Shown one piece after another: positions 35,411 to 43,781 of a DNA stretch of 64,000 bases. Position numbers and translations under genes: made by a program. The stretch lies in assembly GCA_039654915.1 (NCBI GenBank), contig CM077595.1:87833501-87897500 (forward strand), read 5' to 3'. The DNA comes from Aquilaria yunnanensis. Lineage: Eukaryota; Streptophyta; Magnoliopsida; Malvales; Thymelaeaceae. The notes under the pieces were generated by a model. It worked only from the letters and a program-made list of their open reading frames with translations. It was not told the DNA's origin and did no database searches. Each line of letters starts with the position of its first letter. Position 1 is the stretch's first letter.

Positions 35411-37545
35411 GAGGTTTAAGGAAAGGTCCTTAGAACCTCTAACGATAGGAAAGGTTCTATCGTTGTAAGATGGACTGAATGATTGATTGTTTGTTTGAGG
35501 TTTAAGGAAAGGTCCTTAGAACCTCTAACGATAGGAAAGGTTCTATCGTTGTAAGATGGACTGAATGACTGACTGTTTGTTTGAGGTTTAAGGAAAGGTC
35601 CTTAGAACCTCTAACGATAGGAAAGGTTCTATCGTTGTAAGATGGACTGAATGATTGATTGTTTGTTTGAGGTTTAAGGAAAGATCCTTAGAACCTCTAA
35701 CGATAGGAAAGGTTCTATCGTTGTAAGATGGACTGAATGATTGATTGTTTGTTTGAGGTTAAGGAAAGGTCCTTAGAACCTCTAACGATAGGAAAGGTTC
35801 TATCGTTGTAAGATGGACTGAATGATTGATTGTTTGTTTGAGGTTTAAGGAAATGTCCTTAGAACCTCTAATGATAGAAAAGGTTCTATCGTTGTAAGAT
35901 GGACTGAATGATTGATTGTTTGTTTGAGGTTTAAGGAAAGGTCCTTAGAACCTCTAACGATAGGAAAGGTTCTATCGTTGTAAGATGGACTGAATGATTG
36001 ATTGTTTGTTTGAGGTTTAAGGAAAGGTCCTTAGAACCTCTAACGATAGGAAAGGTTCTATCGTTGTAAGATGGACTGAATGATTGATTGTTTGTTTGAG
36101 GTTTAAGGAAAGGTCCTTAGAACCTCTAACGATAGGAAAGGTTCTATCGTTGTAAGATGGACTGAATGATTGATTGTTTGTTTGAGGTTTAAGGAAAGGT
36201 CCTTAGAACCTCTAACGATAGAAAAGGTTCTATCGTTGTAAGATGGACTGAATGATTGATTGTTTGTTTGAGGTTTAAGGAAAGGTCCTTAGAACCTCTA
36301 ACGATAGGAAAGGTTCTATCGTTGTAAGATGGACTAAATGATTGATTGTTTGTTTGAGGTTAAAGAAAGGTCCTTAGAACCTCTAACGATAGGAAAGGTT
36401 CTATCGTTGTAAGATGGACTGAATGATTGATTGTTTGTTTGAGGTTTAAGGAAGGATCCTTAGAACCTCTAACGATAGGAAATGTTCTATCGTTGTAAGA
36501 TGGACTGAATGATTGATTGTTTGTTTGAGGTTAAGGAAAGGTCCTTAGAACCTCTAACGATAGGAAAGGTTCTATCGTTGTAAGATGGACTGAATGATTG
36601 ATTGTTTGTTTGAGGTTTAAGGAAAGGTCCTTAGAACCTCTAACGATAGAAAAGGTTCTATCGTTGTAAGATGGACTGAATGATTGATTGTTTGTTTGAG
36701 GTTTAAGGAAAGGTCCTTAGAACCTCTAACGATAGAAAAGGTTCTATCGTTGTAAGATGGACTGAATGATTGATTGTTTGTTTGAGGTTTAAGGAAAGGT
36801 CCTTAGAACCTCTAACGATAGGAAAGGTTCTATCGTTGTAAGATGGACTGAATGATTGATTGTTTGTTTGAGGTTTAAGGAAAGGTCCTTAGAACCTCTA
36901 ACGATAGGAAAGGTTCTATCGTTGTAAGATGGACTGAATGATTGATTGTTTGTTTGAGATTAAGGAAAGGTCCTTAGAACCTCTAACGATAGGAAAGGTT
37001 CTATCGTTGTAAGATGGACTGAATGATTGATTGTTTGTTTGAGGTTTAAGGAAAGGTCCTTAGAACCTCTAACGATAGGAAAGGTTCTATCGTTGTAAGA
37101 TGGACTGAATGATTGATTGTTTGTTTGAGGTTAAGGAAAGGTCCTTAGAACCTCTAACGATAGGAAAGGTTCTATCGTTGTAAGATGGACTGAATGATTG
37201 ATTGTTTGTTTGAGGTTTAAGGAAAGATCCTTAGAACCTCTAACGATAGGAAAGGTTCTATCGTTGTAAGATGGACTGAATGATTGATTGTTTGTTTGAG
37301 GTTTAAGGAAAGGTCCTTAGAACCTCTAACGATAGGAAAGGTTCTATCGTTGTAAGATGGACTGAATGATTGATTGTTTGTTTGAGGTTTAAGGAAAGGT
37401 CCTTAGAACCTCTAACGATAGGAAAGGTTCTATCGTTGTAAGATGGACTGAATGATTGATTGTTTGTTTGAGGTTAAGGAAAGGTCCTTAGAACCTCTAA
37501 CGATAGGAAAGGTTCTATCGTTGTAAGATGGACTGAATGATTGAT
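35411..37545 (-). repeat. 25-copy tandem array, 86-bp unit with two hairpins
   Basis: About 25 nearly identical units of 86 bp (a few of 85) run head to tail from 35411. Each has two inverted repeats. One is AACGATAG, an 8-nt loop, then CTATCGTT. The other is AGGTTTAAGGA, a short loop, then TCCTTAGAACCT, with one bulge. A TGAATGATTGATTGTTTG linker joins units. Differences between units are scattered single bases. The array lies in the element's 3' untranslated region, where Tat elements are known to build tandem repeats that can seed satellite DNA. No open frame spans it. Confidence 0.95.
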
Positions 37546-37715
37546 GTCGAGGCAAAGGTTCCATCCTTAAAACCTCGGATTGATTGATTGATGTCGAGGC
37601 AAAGGTTCCATCCTTAAAACCTCGAATTGATTGATTGATCTCGAGGCAAAGGTTCCATCCTTAAAACCCCGGATTGATTGATTTTGAGGCTAAAGAACTT
37701 TCCTTAGGACCTCGA
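37541..37715 (-). repeat. 47-bp tandem repeat, three copies plus a decayed fourth
   Basis: Units beginning GATGTCGAGGCAAAGGTTCC start near 37543, 37590 and 37637, with a degenerate copy near 37681. Each ends in CCTCGGATT, so CGAGG and CCTCG can pair. The layout mimics the 86-bp unit (a purine block and its complement around AAGGTTCCATCCTT), suggesting a common origin. Confidence 0.8.
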
Positions 37716-38257
37716 GCGAAATTTATATGAAAGCAATTGAAATTGGAATAATTTTCTTCGAAAGTGTGAATTTTCATAATAGGTGAGTGCAAAAATTTAA
37801 ACTTCGATAAGATGAGTGAATCTTGATGATGACAATAACACTGACAAATTATGTAAAGGGAACGGATGTTTGGAATCAATATCCAAGGTTCCTCTAATAT
37901 TTTCTTCAGTAAATATAGATTCCCTTGTGAGATATGTCATCCAAATAAGGTTAAAGCTTAACTACCCCAAAATGTTATGCCTAGTAGACCTAATAGGATG
38001 CGTCTCAAGAGTAATAAAAATTACTCTTTACTCAGCCATTCCAACCTAAAGGCATTGTCCCATGGTTTTAATATCAGCATGGACGAAACTATCTTATAAG
38101 AAAAGAAATTCCTTGAAAAGAAAAACTGAAACGCGAAAGAAAATGCTGATAATAAAACTAAAGGACAAGAAAAAACGGATCAGATCGCTTCTTTCTTCCA
38201 CAATACTTCAACAGGGTGAGTAGAGGACCATTATGGGAGTGAACTGGTCGGGAAAGA
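37716..38257 (-). other. LOG downstream region
   Basis: No gene was seen. It probably contains the LOG 3' UTR. Short frames on both strands have no recognisable content. Confidence 0.4.
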
Positions 38258-38860
38258 CTATCGTGTCCAGTCTATCTGAATCATTGCTGGATCTGGTTCA
38301 GGAACAAAAGCTTGTATTTTATCTAGCAATTCTTCAGCAGTTGTTGCGGATATTATGATTCGCCGTGCCACTCTTGATATGAAATTCTTCTGCATAGCAT
38401 AATCCATAAAAGCTATCAGACCTGTAAAGAAATTGTTAACATTTAAAAGCCCAATGGGTTTCTTATGCAAATTAAGTTGGGCCATGGAAGCAATTTGAAA
38501 GACTTCTCCCAACGTGCCAAAACCACCTGGTAGAGCGATAAAAGCATCAGCATTTAAAAGCATTTGTAACACACGTTCTTGCAAATTTTTAACCACTAAT
38601 TCTTCTCCAATCGTGCCCCCAGAAACAAATTTCAAAGGTCCAGGGATGATGCCCAAAACTTGACTTCCTCCTAAAGATGCTGCTGATGCTACACCTCCCA
38701 TTAATCCGACACTACCTCCTCCATAAACTAAATGTATTTTTCGCTCAGCTAATACTCTACCCAAATGGTTGGCTGCCTTTAAATACTCTTCATCTTTTCC
38801 AGGAAAAGCCCCAGAAAATACACAAATACTTCGGGATTTACGAGTTGGGGTTTTCTCCAT
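38258..38860 (-). CDS. LOG: LOG-type cytokinin riboside 5'-monophosphate phosphoribohydrolase carried by the retrotransposon
   Basis: LONELY GUY enzymes release active cytokinin bases from riboside monophosphates in the cytosol. The 200-residue frame has the family's Rossmann-type start (ICVFSGAFPGKDEEYLKAA), the GGGSVGLMGGVA loop, LGIIPGPL, the arginine helix NLQERVLQML and the signature LPGGFGTLGEVFQ, which keeps the catalytic Glu of PGGxGTxxE. It ends with KPIGLLNVNNFF and ARRIIISATTAEELLDKI. Plant LOG proteins are usually about 210-220 residues, so it is near full length. Host LOG genes have several introns and this copy has none, which suggests capture from spliced mRNA. I chose the ATG at 38858-38860 because an upstream in-frame ATG (38947) precedes the TATA box at 38891-38900. 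It lies in the fifth position of the Cys4 gene array and shares its promoter core. Confidence 0.9.
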   Translation of the reverse strand: MEKTPTRKSRSICVFSGAFPGKDEEYLKAANHLGRVLAERKIHLVYGGGSVGLMGGVASAASLGGSQVLGIIPGPLKFVSGGTIGEELVVKNLQERVLQMLLNADAFIALPGGFGTLGEVFQIASMAQLNLHKKPIGLLNVNNFFTGLIAFMDYAMQKNFISRVARRIIISATTAEELLDKIQAFVPEPDPAMIQIDWTR

Positions 38861-38890
38861 TCCTATCCTTATCCTTGTGAGAAAAGAGGA

Positions 38891-38900
38891 TATATTTATA
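38891..38900 (-). promoter_or_regulatory. Promoter core of the LOG cargo gene
   Basis: The minus strand reads TATCTCTTCATCTCTATAAA followed by TATA, 31-40 bp upstream of the LOG ATG. The same TATC-n-TTCATC-n-CTATAAA arrangement precedes three of the Cys4 genes, so the core is shared across the cargo island. Confidence 0.7.
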
Positions 38901-38944
38901 GAGATGAAGAGATAAGGCAATAATTTTATTTTCAAGAGTGGATA

Positions 38945-39412
38945 CATTATTGCCAGCTATACACAGTAGTCACGAGTATGACTCTGGTCAGGTATGGGTA
39001 CACTATCGTTAAAAGAGGAGGAAAATTTTCAAAATAGCTGCTAGCATGTACAGTAGTCACTACTGTAGCTTACGTCAGGAGTAGGTATGTGATTGTTGGA
39101 AGGGAAGGAAAATTTCAAAAGTGGCAGCTATATACAGTAGTCCGTGTCAGGAGTGGGTACATTATTGCCAAAGGGGAGGAAAATTTCAAAAGCGACAGCT
39201 AGCACGTACAGTAATCGTAACTATGGCTCATGTCAGGAGTGGATACATTATCGCTGAAAGGGGAGGAAAATTTCAAAAGCGACAGTTAGTACGTACAGTA
39301 ATCGTGACTTTGGTTCACGTCAGGAGTGGATACATTATTACCAAAAGGGGAGGAAAATTTCAAAAGCGACAGCTAGCACGTACAGTAATCATGACTTTGA
39401 TCCTCGTCTTCC
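38945..39412 (-). repeat. 87-bp repeats upstream of LOG, about five copies
   Basis: Copies anchored on CAGGAGTGG start near 39076, 39148, 39234 and 39321 (spacings 72, 86 and 87), with a decayed copy to the left. Each contains GGGGAGGAAAATTTCAAAAG and a GCTAGCACGTACAGTAATCG-type block. The same block order, with a gap, occurs once between each pair of Cys4 genes (for example 40085-40160). So this is an amplified piece of the shared upstream region. On the minus strand one copy has TGACGTAAG (39069-39077), a TGACG (as-1-like) motif. Confidence 0.8.
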
Positions 39413-39447
39413 ACTGGCTTTGCGTCCAGTAATGGCTTCAATGCTTT

Positions 39448-39996
39448 CTATGAATCGGTGATTTGCATCTCATCTAGCTTTCTCACAAACTGGCAAACAG
39501 GGTCGTTTAGGGTCAGATTCCCAAGACTGTAACGATCTCGTTCTTTTTGGAAAATTATCCATAATCCAACAACCTCAAATTGCACTATTCCGCAAGAATG
39601 CGCTTCAAGAACCTCTCGAATATCTTCTAGAGATTCCTTACGCAAGCCATTCTTAATGAATCTTATTCTATCATTACGATTTCTGGTGATCACTCCTGGA
39701 GCACGACATTTATTGCCGCAAATCCACCATCCACAATTATGACAAACGCCTAGCCTCTTTGCTCTTCTTTTTTTGGCATAAGCGCTTTTACCAAAGCCGG
39801 GCATACGGGGAAAGAACGCTTCGGGAACTTCACCAGCTGAACGAACCTTAGCTTCAATTAGCCACCGCACATTATCAGGAATGCCTTTGTGCATAAATAC
39901 TCTGAATCGTTCACATCTAGCTTGATAAATCTTTTTAAGAACATTTATTGGGAAGGAAGGAAAATACTTTCGTAGGGCGGAAAGAGAAGACTCCAT
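39448..39996 (-). CDS. Cargo Cys4 basic protein, copy A
   Basis: 182 codons starting at the ATG aligned with the other three copies; the frame also extends five codons upstream from a TTG, which I reject. Layout: a helix-rich N-terminus (LSALRKYFPSFPINVLKKIY), a conserved IPDNVRWLIEAKVRSAGEVP segment, a basic run (YAKKRRAKRL) and a Cys4 finger of form CX2CX4CX3C (CHNCGWWICGNKC). The block RNDRIRFIKNGLRKESL and an acidic/aromatic C-terminus ending near DPVCQFVRKLD follow. The order basic run, Cys4, then R-x-(D)-x-x-(R/K)F(I) resembles the small cysteine-rich nucleic-acid-binding proteins of carla- and vitiviruses, several of which suppress RNA silencing. This likeness is by pattern only. The TATA box is at 40054-40062. 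Copies A and B are nearly identical over residues 1-90. Confidence 0.8.
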   Translation of the reverse strand: MESSLSALRKYFPSFPINVLKKIYQARCERFRVFMHKGIPDNVRWLIEAKVRSAGEVPEAFFPRMPGFGKSAYAKKRRAKRLGVCHNCGWWICGNKCRAPGVITRNRNDRIRFIKNGLRKESLEDIREVLEAHSCGIVQFEVVGLWIIFQKERDRYSLGNLTLNDPVCQFVRKLDEMQITDS

Positions 39997-40053
39997 TGAT
40001 GAAGGAGGCAAAGAAAGAAATTAGTGATTGTAGGAAATGAACATAACTAACAC

Positions 40054-40062
40054 ATATTTATA
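40054..40062 (-). promoter_or_regulatory. Promoter core of Cys4 copy A
   Basis: The minus strand reads TATCCCTTTCATCACTATAA followed by ATAT, 58-66 bp upstream of the ATG. It matches the LOG core and the cores of copies B and C. Confidence 0.65.
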
Positions 40063-40212
40063 GTGATGAAAGGGATAATGCGTTTATTACACTTACAGAA
40101 GCAAGTACATTATTGTCAAAAGAAAAGACAAATGACAGCTTATATGTACAGCAATCATGACTGTGGCTCTCATCTTCCACTGATTTATGTCTAGTAACGG
40201 CTTCAATGCCTT

Positions 40213-40761
40213 CTATAAGTCGGGGATTTGCTTCCCATCCAGTTTTCTCACAAACTGGCAAATAGGGTCATTAAAAGTTAGATTTCCAAGACTGTAACGA
40301 TCCTGTTCTTTACGGAAAGTCCACCATAAATCCATAATTTCCCATTGCACTATTTCACAAGAATGTGTTTCAAAAGTTAATAGGATATCATCCAAAGATT
40401 CCTTACGCAGGCCATTCTTGATGAATTTTCTTTTATCTTCATGATTTCTGGAGATGTATCCTAAAAAGCGACATTTAGTATTACAATTCCATCGTCCACA
40501 TTTATGACAGACACCAAGCCTCTTTGCTCTTCGCTTTTTGGCATAAGCGCTTTTACCAAAGCCGGGCATACGGGGAAAGAACGCTTCTGGAACTTCACCA
40601 GCTGAACGAACCTTAGCTTCAATTAGCCACCGCACATTGTCAGGAATGCCTTTGTGCATAAAGACTCTAATCCTTTCACATCTAGCTTGGTAAATCATTT
40701 TAAGAACATTTATTGGGATGGAAGGAAAGTATTTTCGCATGGCGGAAAGAGTAGAATCCAT
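40213..40761 (-). CDS. Cargo Cys4 basic protein, copy B
   Basis: 182 codons with the same layout as its neighbours: MDSTLSAMRKYFPS start, basic run YAKKRRAKRLGV, finger CHKCGRWNCNTKC, then NHEDKRKFIKNGLRKESL and the terminal QFVRKLDGKQIPDL. It is closest to copy A in the first half and to copy C in the finger region and C-terminus, so gene conversion or stepwise duplication is likely. All four Cys and the basic run are kept. The basic run could serve as a nuclear localisation signal and as an RNA or DNA contact. No catalytic motif is visible. The ATG-to-ATG distance to copy A is 765 bp. Confidence 0.8.
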   Translation of the reverse strand: MDSTLSAMRKYFPSIPINVLKMIYQARCERIRVFMHKGIPDNVRWLIEAKVRSAGEVPEAFFPRMPGFGKSAYAKKRRAKRLGVCHKCGRWNCNTKCRFLGYISRNHEDKRKFIKNGLRKESLDDILLTFETHSCEIVQWEIMDLWWTFRKEQDRYSLGNLTFNDPICQFVRKLDGKQIPDL

Positions 40762-40866
40762 TGATAAAAGAAGAATTTGAGAGAAGAGATGAAGAAATCA
40801 GTTATTGTAGGAAACTGAGAGTCAGAGAGTATTGCATCCGCTACTTAACCGGAAAGAAGAACACGC

Positions 40867-40873
40867 ATTTATA
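40867..40873 (-). promoter_or_regulatory. Promoter core of Cys4 copy B
   Basis: The minus strand reads TATCCTTTCATCGCTATAAA, about 106 bp upstream of the ATG. The 5' leader includes CCGGTTAAGTAGCGG, also seen in altered form before copy D. Confidence 0.65.
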
Positions 40874-41016
40874 GCGATGAAAGGATAACGTGTTAATTAC
40901 GCTTACAGGAACAAGTATATTAAAAGAAAAGACAAATGACAGCTTATATGTACAGGAATCATGACCGTGGCTCTCATCTTCCCCTGATTTATGTCCAGTA
41001 ATGGCTTCAATGCCAT

Positions 41017-41565
41017 CTATAAGTCGGGGATTTGCTTCCCATCCAGTTTTCTTACAAACTGACAAACAGGATCGTTTAAAGTCACATTCCCAAGACTGTA
41101 ACGGTTTCGTTCTTTATGGTAAGTCCTCCATAAACTGATAATTTCACCTTGCACTTTTCCACAAGAATGCGTTTCAAGAGTCTCTCGGATATCTTCCAGA
41201 GATTCCTTACGCAGGCCATTCTTAATGAATTTTCTTTTATCTTCACGATTTATGGAGATGTATCCTAAAGAGCGACATTTAGTAATACAATTCCATCGCC
41301 CACATTTATAACACACGCCTAGTCTCTTTGCTCTTCGCCTTTTGGCATAACGGCTTTTACCTAAACCGGGCATGCGGGGCATAAATGCATCTGGAACTTC
41401 ACCCGCCAGACGGACCTTAGCTTCAATTATCCACTGCACATTATCAGGAATGCCTTTGCGTGTAAAAACTCTGATTCTTTCACATCTAGCAAGGTAGATC
41501 TTTTTAAGGACTTTTATTGGAAAGGAAGGAAAGTATTTTCGCAGTGCAGAAAGAGTAGAATCCAT
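41017..41565 (-). CDS. Cargo Cys4 basic protein, copy C
   Basis: 182 codons. The finger is CYKCGRWNCITKC, preceded by YAKRRRAKRLGV and followed by NREDKRKFIKNGLRKESL. Relative to A and B there are scattered conservative changes (for example MPRMPGLGKSRYAK, DNVQWIIEAKVRLAGEVP), with no stop or frameshift. Equal length and an intact finger in diverged copies argue for selection on the protein. The role is inferred to be nucleic-acid binding. 804 bp separate its ATG from that of copy B. Confidence 0.8.
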   Translation of the reverse strand: MDSTLSALRKYFPSFPIKVLKKIYLARCERIRVFTRKGIPDNVQWIIEAKVRLAGEVPDAFMPRMPGLGKSRYAKRRRAKRLGVCYKCGRWNCITKCRSLGYISINREDKRKFIKNGLRKESLEDIRETLETHSCGKVQGEIISLWRTYHKERNRYSLGNVTLNDPVCQFVRKLDGKQIPDL

Positions 41566-41645
41566 TGATGAGAGAAGAATTTAAGAGAAGAGGGAAATGA
41601 ATCAGTTATTGAAGGAAACTTAGATAACCGACTGGAAGAACATGC

Positions 41646-41652
41646 ATTTATA
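41646..41652 (-). promoter_or_regulatory. Promoter core of Cys4 copy C
   Basis: The minus strand reads TATCCATTTCATCGCTATAA followed by ATG, 81-87 bp upstream of the coding start. It is the same core as copies A and B and LOG. Confidence 0.65.
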
Positions 41653-41811
41653 GCGATGAAATGGATAACGTGTCGATTACACTTACGGGAGCAAATACAT
41701 TATTAAAAGAAAAATGGAAAATTTTAAATATGATAAATTGTATGTACAGTGATTGTGACTGTGGCTCACATCTTCCACTGGTTTTACGTCCAGTAACGGG
41801 ATTAATGGCTT

Positions 41812-42360
41812 CTATGAGTCGAGGATTTGCTTCCCATCCAGTTTTCTTACAAGCTGACAAATAGGGTCGTTTAATGTCAGATTCCCGGGACTGTATCGTT
41901 CTCGTTCTTCATGAAAAATGCTCCATAAATCGAGAAGTTCACGTTGCACGGATCCACAAGAATGCGTCTCAAGAGTCAATTGGAGATCATCCAATGAGTC
42001 CTTACTCAGGCCATTCTTAATGAATCGTATTTTATCTTCTCGATTATCAGAGATCATCCCTAAAGAACGACATTTAGTATTACAGGTCCAGCGTCCGCAT
42101 TTATGACAGACGCCTAGTCTCCTCGCTCTTCGTTTTTTGGCATAAGAGCTTTTGCCTACACCAGGCATGTGAGACACAAATGCCTCTGGGATTTCACCTG
42201 CCAGACGAACCTTAGCTTCAATTAACCACCGCACATCTTCAGGGATTCCTTTATGCATCAGAGCTCTTAATCGTTCACAGCGAACTTGGTAGATCTTTTT
42301 GAGGATGTTCATTGGGAGAGAAGGAAAATATTTTCGCAAGGCAGAAAAAGTAGGATCCAT
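41812..42360 (-). CDS. Cargo Cys4 basic protein, copy D (first in the element's sense)
   Basis: 182 codons and the most diverged of the four (start MDPTFSALRKYFPSLPMN; finger CHKCGRWTCNTKC; basic run YAKKRRARRLGV; then NREDKIRFIKNGLSKDSL). Every landmark residue shared by A-C is kept. It is the first cargo gene after the pol ORF. Its upstream region keeps the CTTAACCGG leader block of copy B, but the TATA position reads CAAAATAAAG, so its promoter may be weaker or different. A 129-bp direct duplication (42555-42812) lies upstream. Confidence 0.78.
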   Translation of the reverse strand: MDPTFSALRKYFPSLPMNILKKIYQVRCERLRALMHKGIPEDVRWLIEAKVRLAGEIPEAFVSHMPGVGKSSYAKKRRARRLGVCHKCGRWTCNTKCRSLGMISDNREDKIRFIKNGLSKDSLDDLQLTLETHSCGSVQRELLDLWSIFHEERERYSPGNLTLNDPICQLVRKLDGKQILDS

Positions 42361-42554
42361 TTTCTAGGAGAAAGTAAAAGAAAGGAGGGAGGAAATGATC
42401 AGTTATTATGGGCAACTGAGAGAACCGACTTGAGAGTCACGGAGTACCGTATCCGCCGCTTAACCGGAAAAGTGAATCCTACTTTATTTTGATGTGATAG
42501 ATATTCCATCCAGCTGACGTCGATTCAGTCCTTGATTATTGAATCCATTGTCCG

Positions 42555-42822
42555 CTTTTGACGAATTTTCAACGACAATATTTCTTGATGTCTGCCTTAT
42601 CTTTGACGATAGCTATCACTCATCTTGGATGCTGCTAAGCTGGCATCAATTCTGTTCTTTTAGGTGTAGCCTCAATTGCCAGGCTTTTGACGAATTTTCA
42701 ACGACAATATTTCTTGATGTCTGCCTTATCTTTGACGATAGCTATCACTCATCTTGGATGCTGCTAAGCTGGCATCAATTCTGTTCTTTTAGGTGTAGCC
42801 TCAATTGCCAGGCTTTTGACGA
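42555..42822 (-). repeat. 129-bp direct duplication upstream of the cargo genes
   Basis: CTTTTGACGAATTTTCAACG starts at 42555 and again at 42684, and the first bases of a third copy appear at 42813. The two full units look identical. The plus-strand open frame that crosses them merely reflects a unit length divisible by three. It could be a regulatory duplication; there is no direct evidence. Confidence 0.85.
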
Positions 42823-43781
42823 TATTGTATGCTTTATCCTTGGATTCCTGATGGGGCTGGGTCCAGCGTATTAGCTATGCGTCCAATTAGTAAGAGCTGA
42901 TGTCATTAAGATCTCAGCTTATACTGCTGCAATCATGCTGCGGACATGCTTTTCATTTGATCCCTGTTATGTAAAAGCCATGCATGCATGATGTGAAATG
43001 CATGAATGCAAGGCATGTGTAACTGATGTTTTTTTTTTTTTTAATCTAGCTCTTCATGTCTTTGCTTTACTTTACTGGATCTTCTTTGTGATTTCCTTCT
43101 CGGACTATTATTGAATCTCTTTATGCTTTCCAGCTGTTGTCCATTGTCTCAAAAGCCCAACTCTGTTCAAAAATCCTCTTTCCTTGCCTTATTTTTGAAT
43201 TTTGACCTCAATTTTCTTTAATGCCCGCCTCATATTTTATGCTTCTCTGGATAATTGTCCCTGTTGAAATATTCGTGAGCATGATTCTTTCCTGCTAACA
43301 TAGACATGTTAAGACTTCTGAAATGATCATTCAGGCTACCACCAAGGCTATCTCCCAAAGATTTGTTACTCCTTCTTCTTTGTTAGCCTATGTTCTGTGC
43401 TGCTCGCAAAGCAGGACCTCAATCTTACCTGTTTTAATTCACAAAGCTTATCAAAGTAATCTACGGTCTTTGTTTTTTTCTAAGTTTTAATTATTACTAT
43501 TCTTCCTTCAAAAGTCACAATTTATTGCACACTTAAGGCTAGTAGGAATGTGAGATTTAAAGGAAAAGAACTGGATAGAAGCGACTTTAGCATTTTGAAC
43601 GTGAGAATCTAAGGTAAGTTAAAGAGAATTGGCTTTTATTTATGGGTAAAAGAATATGAAAATCTTGGGTACAGATAGATAATGAAAGTGTAAGGGAAGA
43701 AAGCTCTCTTTGACAACTTTGATCAAATAAACTTTGGTAACCCTGTATCCACTTCTCCCCTTCTGTTCGAAAATTTCTTCA
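42823..43781 (-). other. Spacer between the cargo island and the pol ORF
   Basis: I see no gene. It is the 3' untranslated part after the integrase stop and includes a T run near 43028-43043. Confidence 0.45.

Noticed and set aside
35411..37545. CRISPR-like array
   Set aside because: Repeats are contiguous with no variable spacers, and the context is a plant retrotransposon.
38861..38947. In-frame ATG at 38947 adding 29 residues to LOG
   Set aside because: It lies upstream of the conserved TATA box at 38891-38900, and the added residues (hydrophobic, LLPYLFISINIS) are not part of the LOG family.
39997..40011. Five extra codons at the start of Cys4 copy A
   Set aside because: They begin with TTG, not ATG; the next ATG (39996) aligns exactly with the starts of the other three copies.
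42539..42874. 111-codon plus-strand frame with a repeated protein segment
   Set aside because: It reflects a 129-bp DNA duplication divisible by three, on the strand opposite to all cargo genes; no start context or homology.
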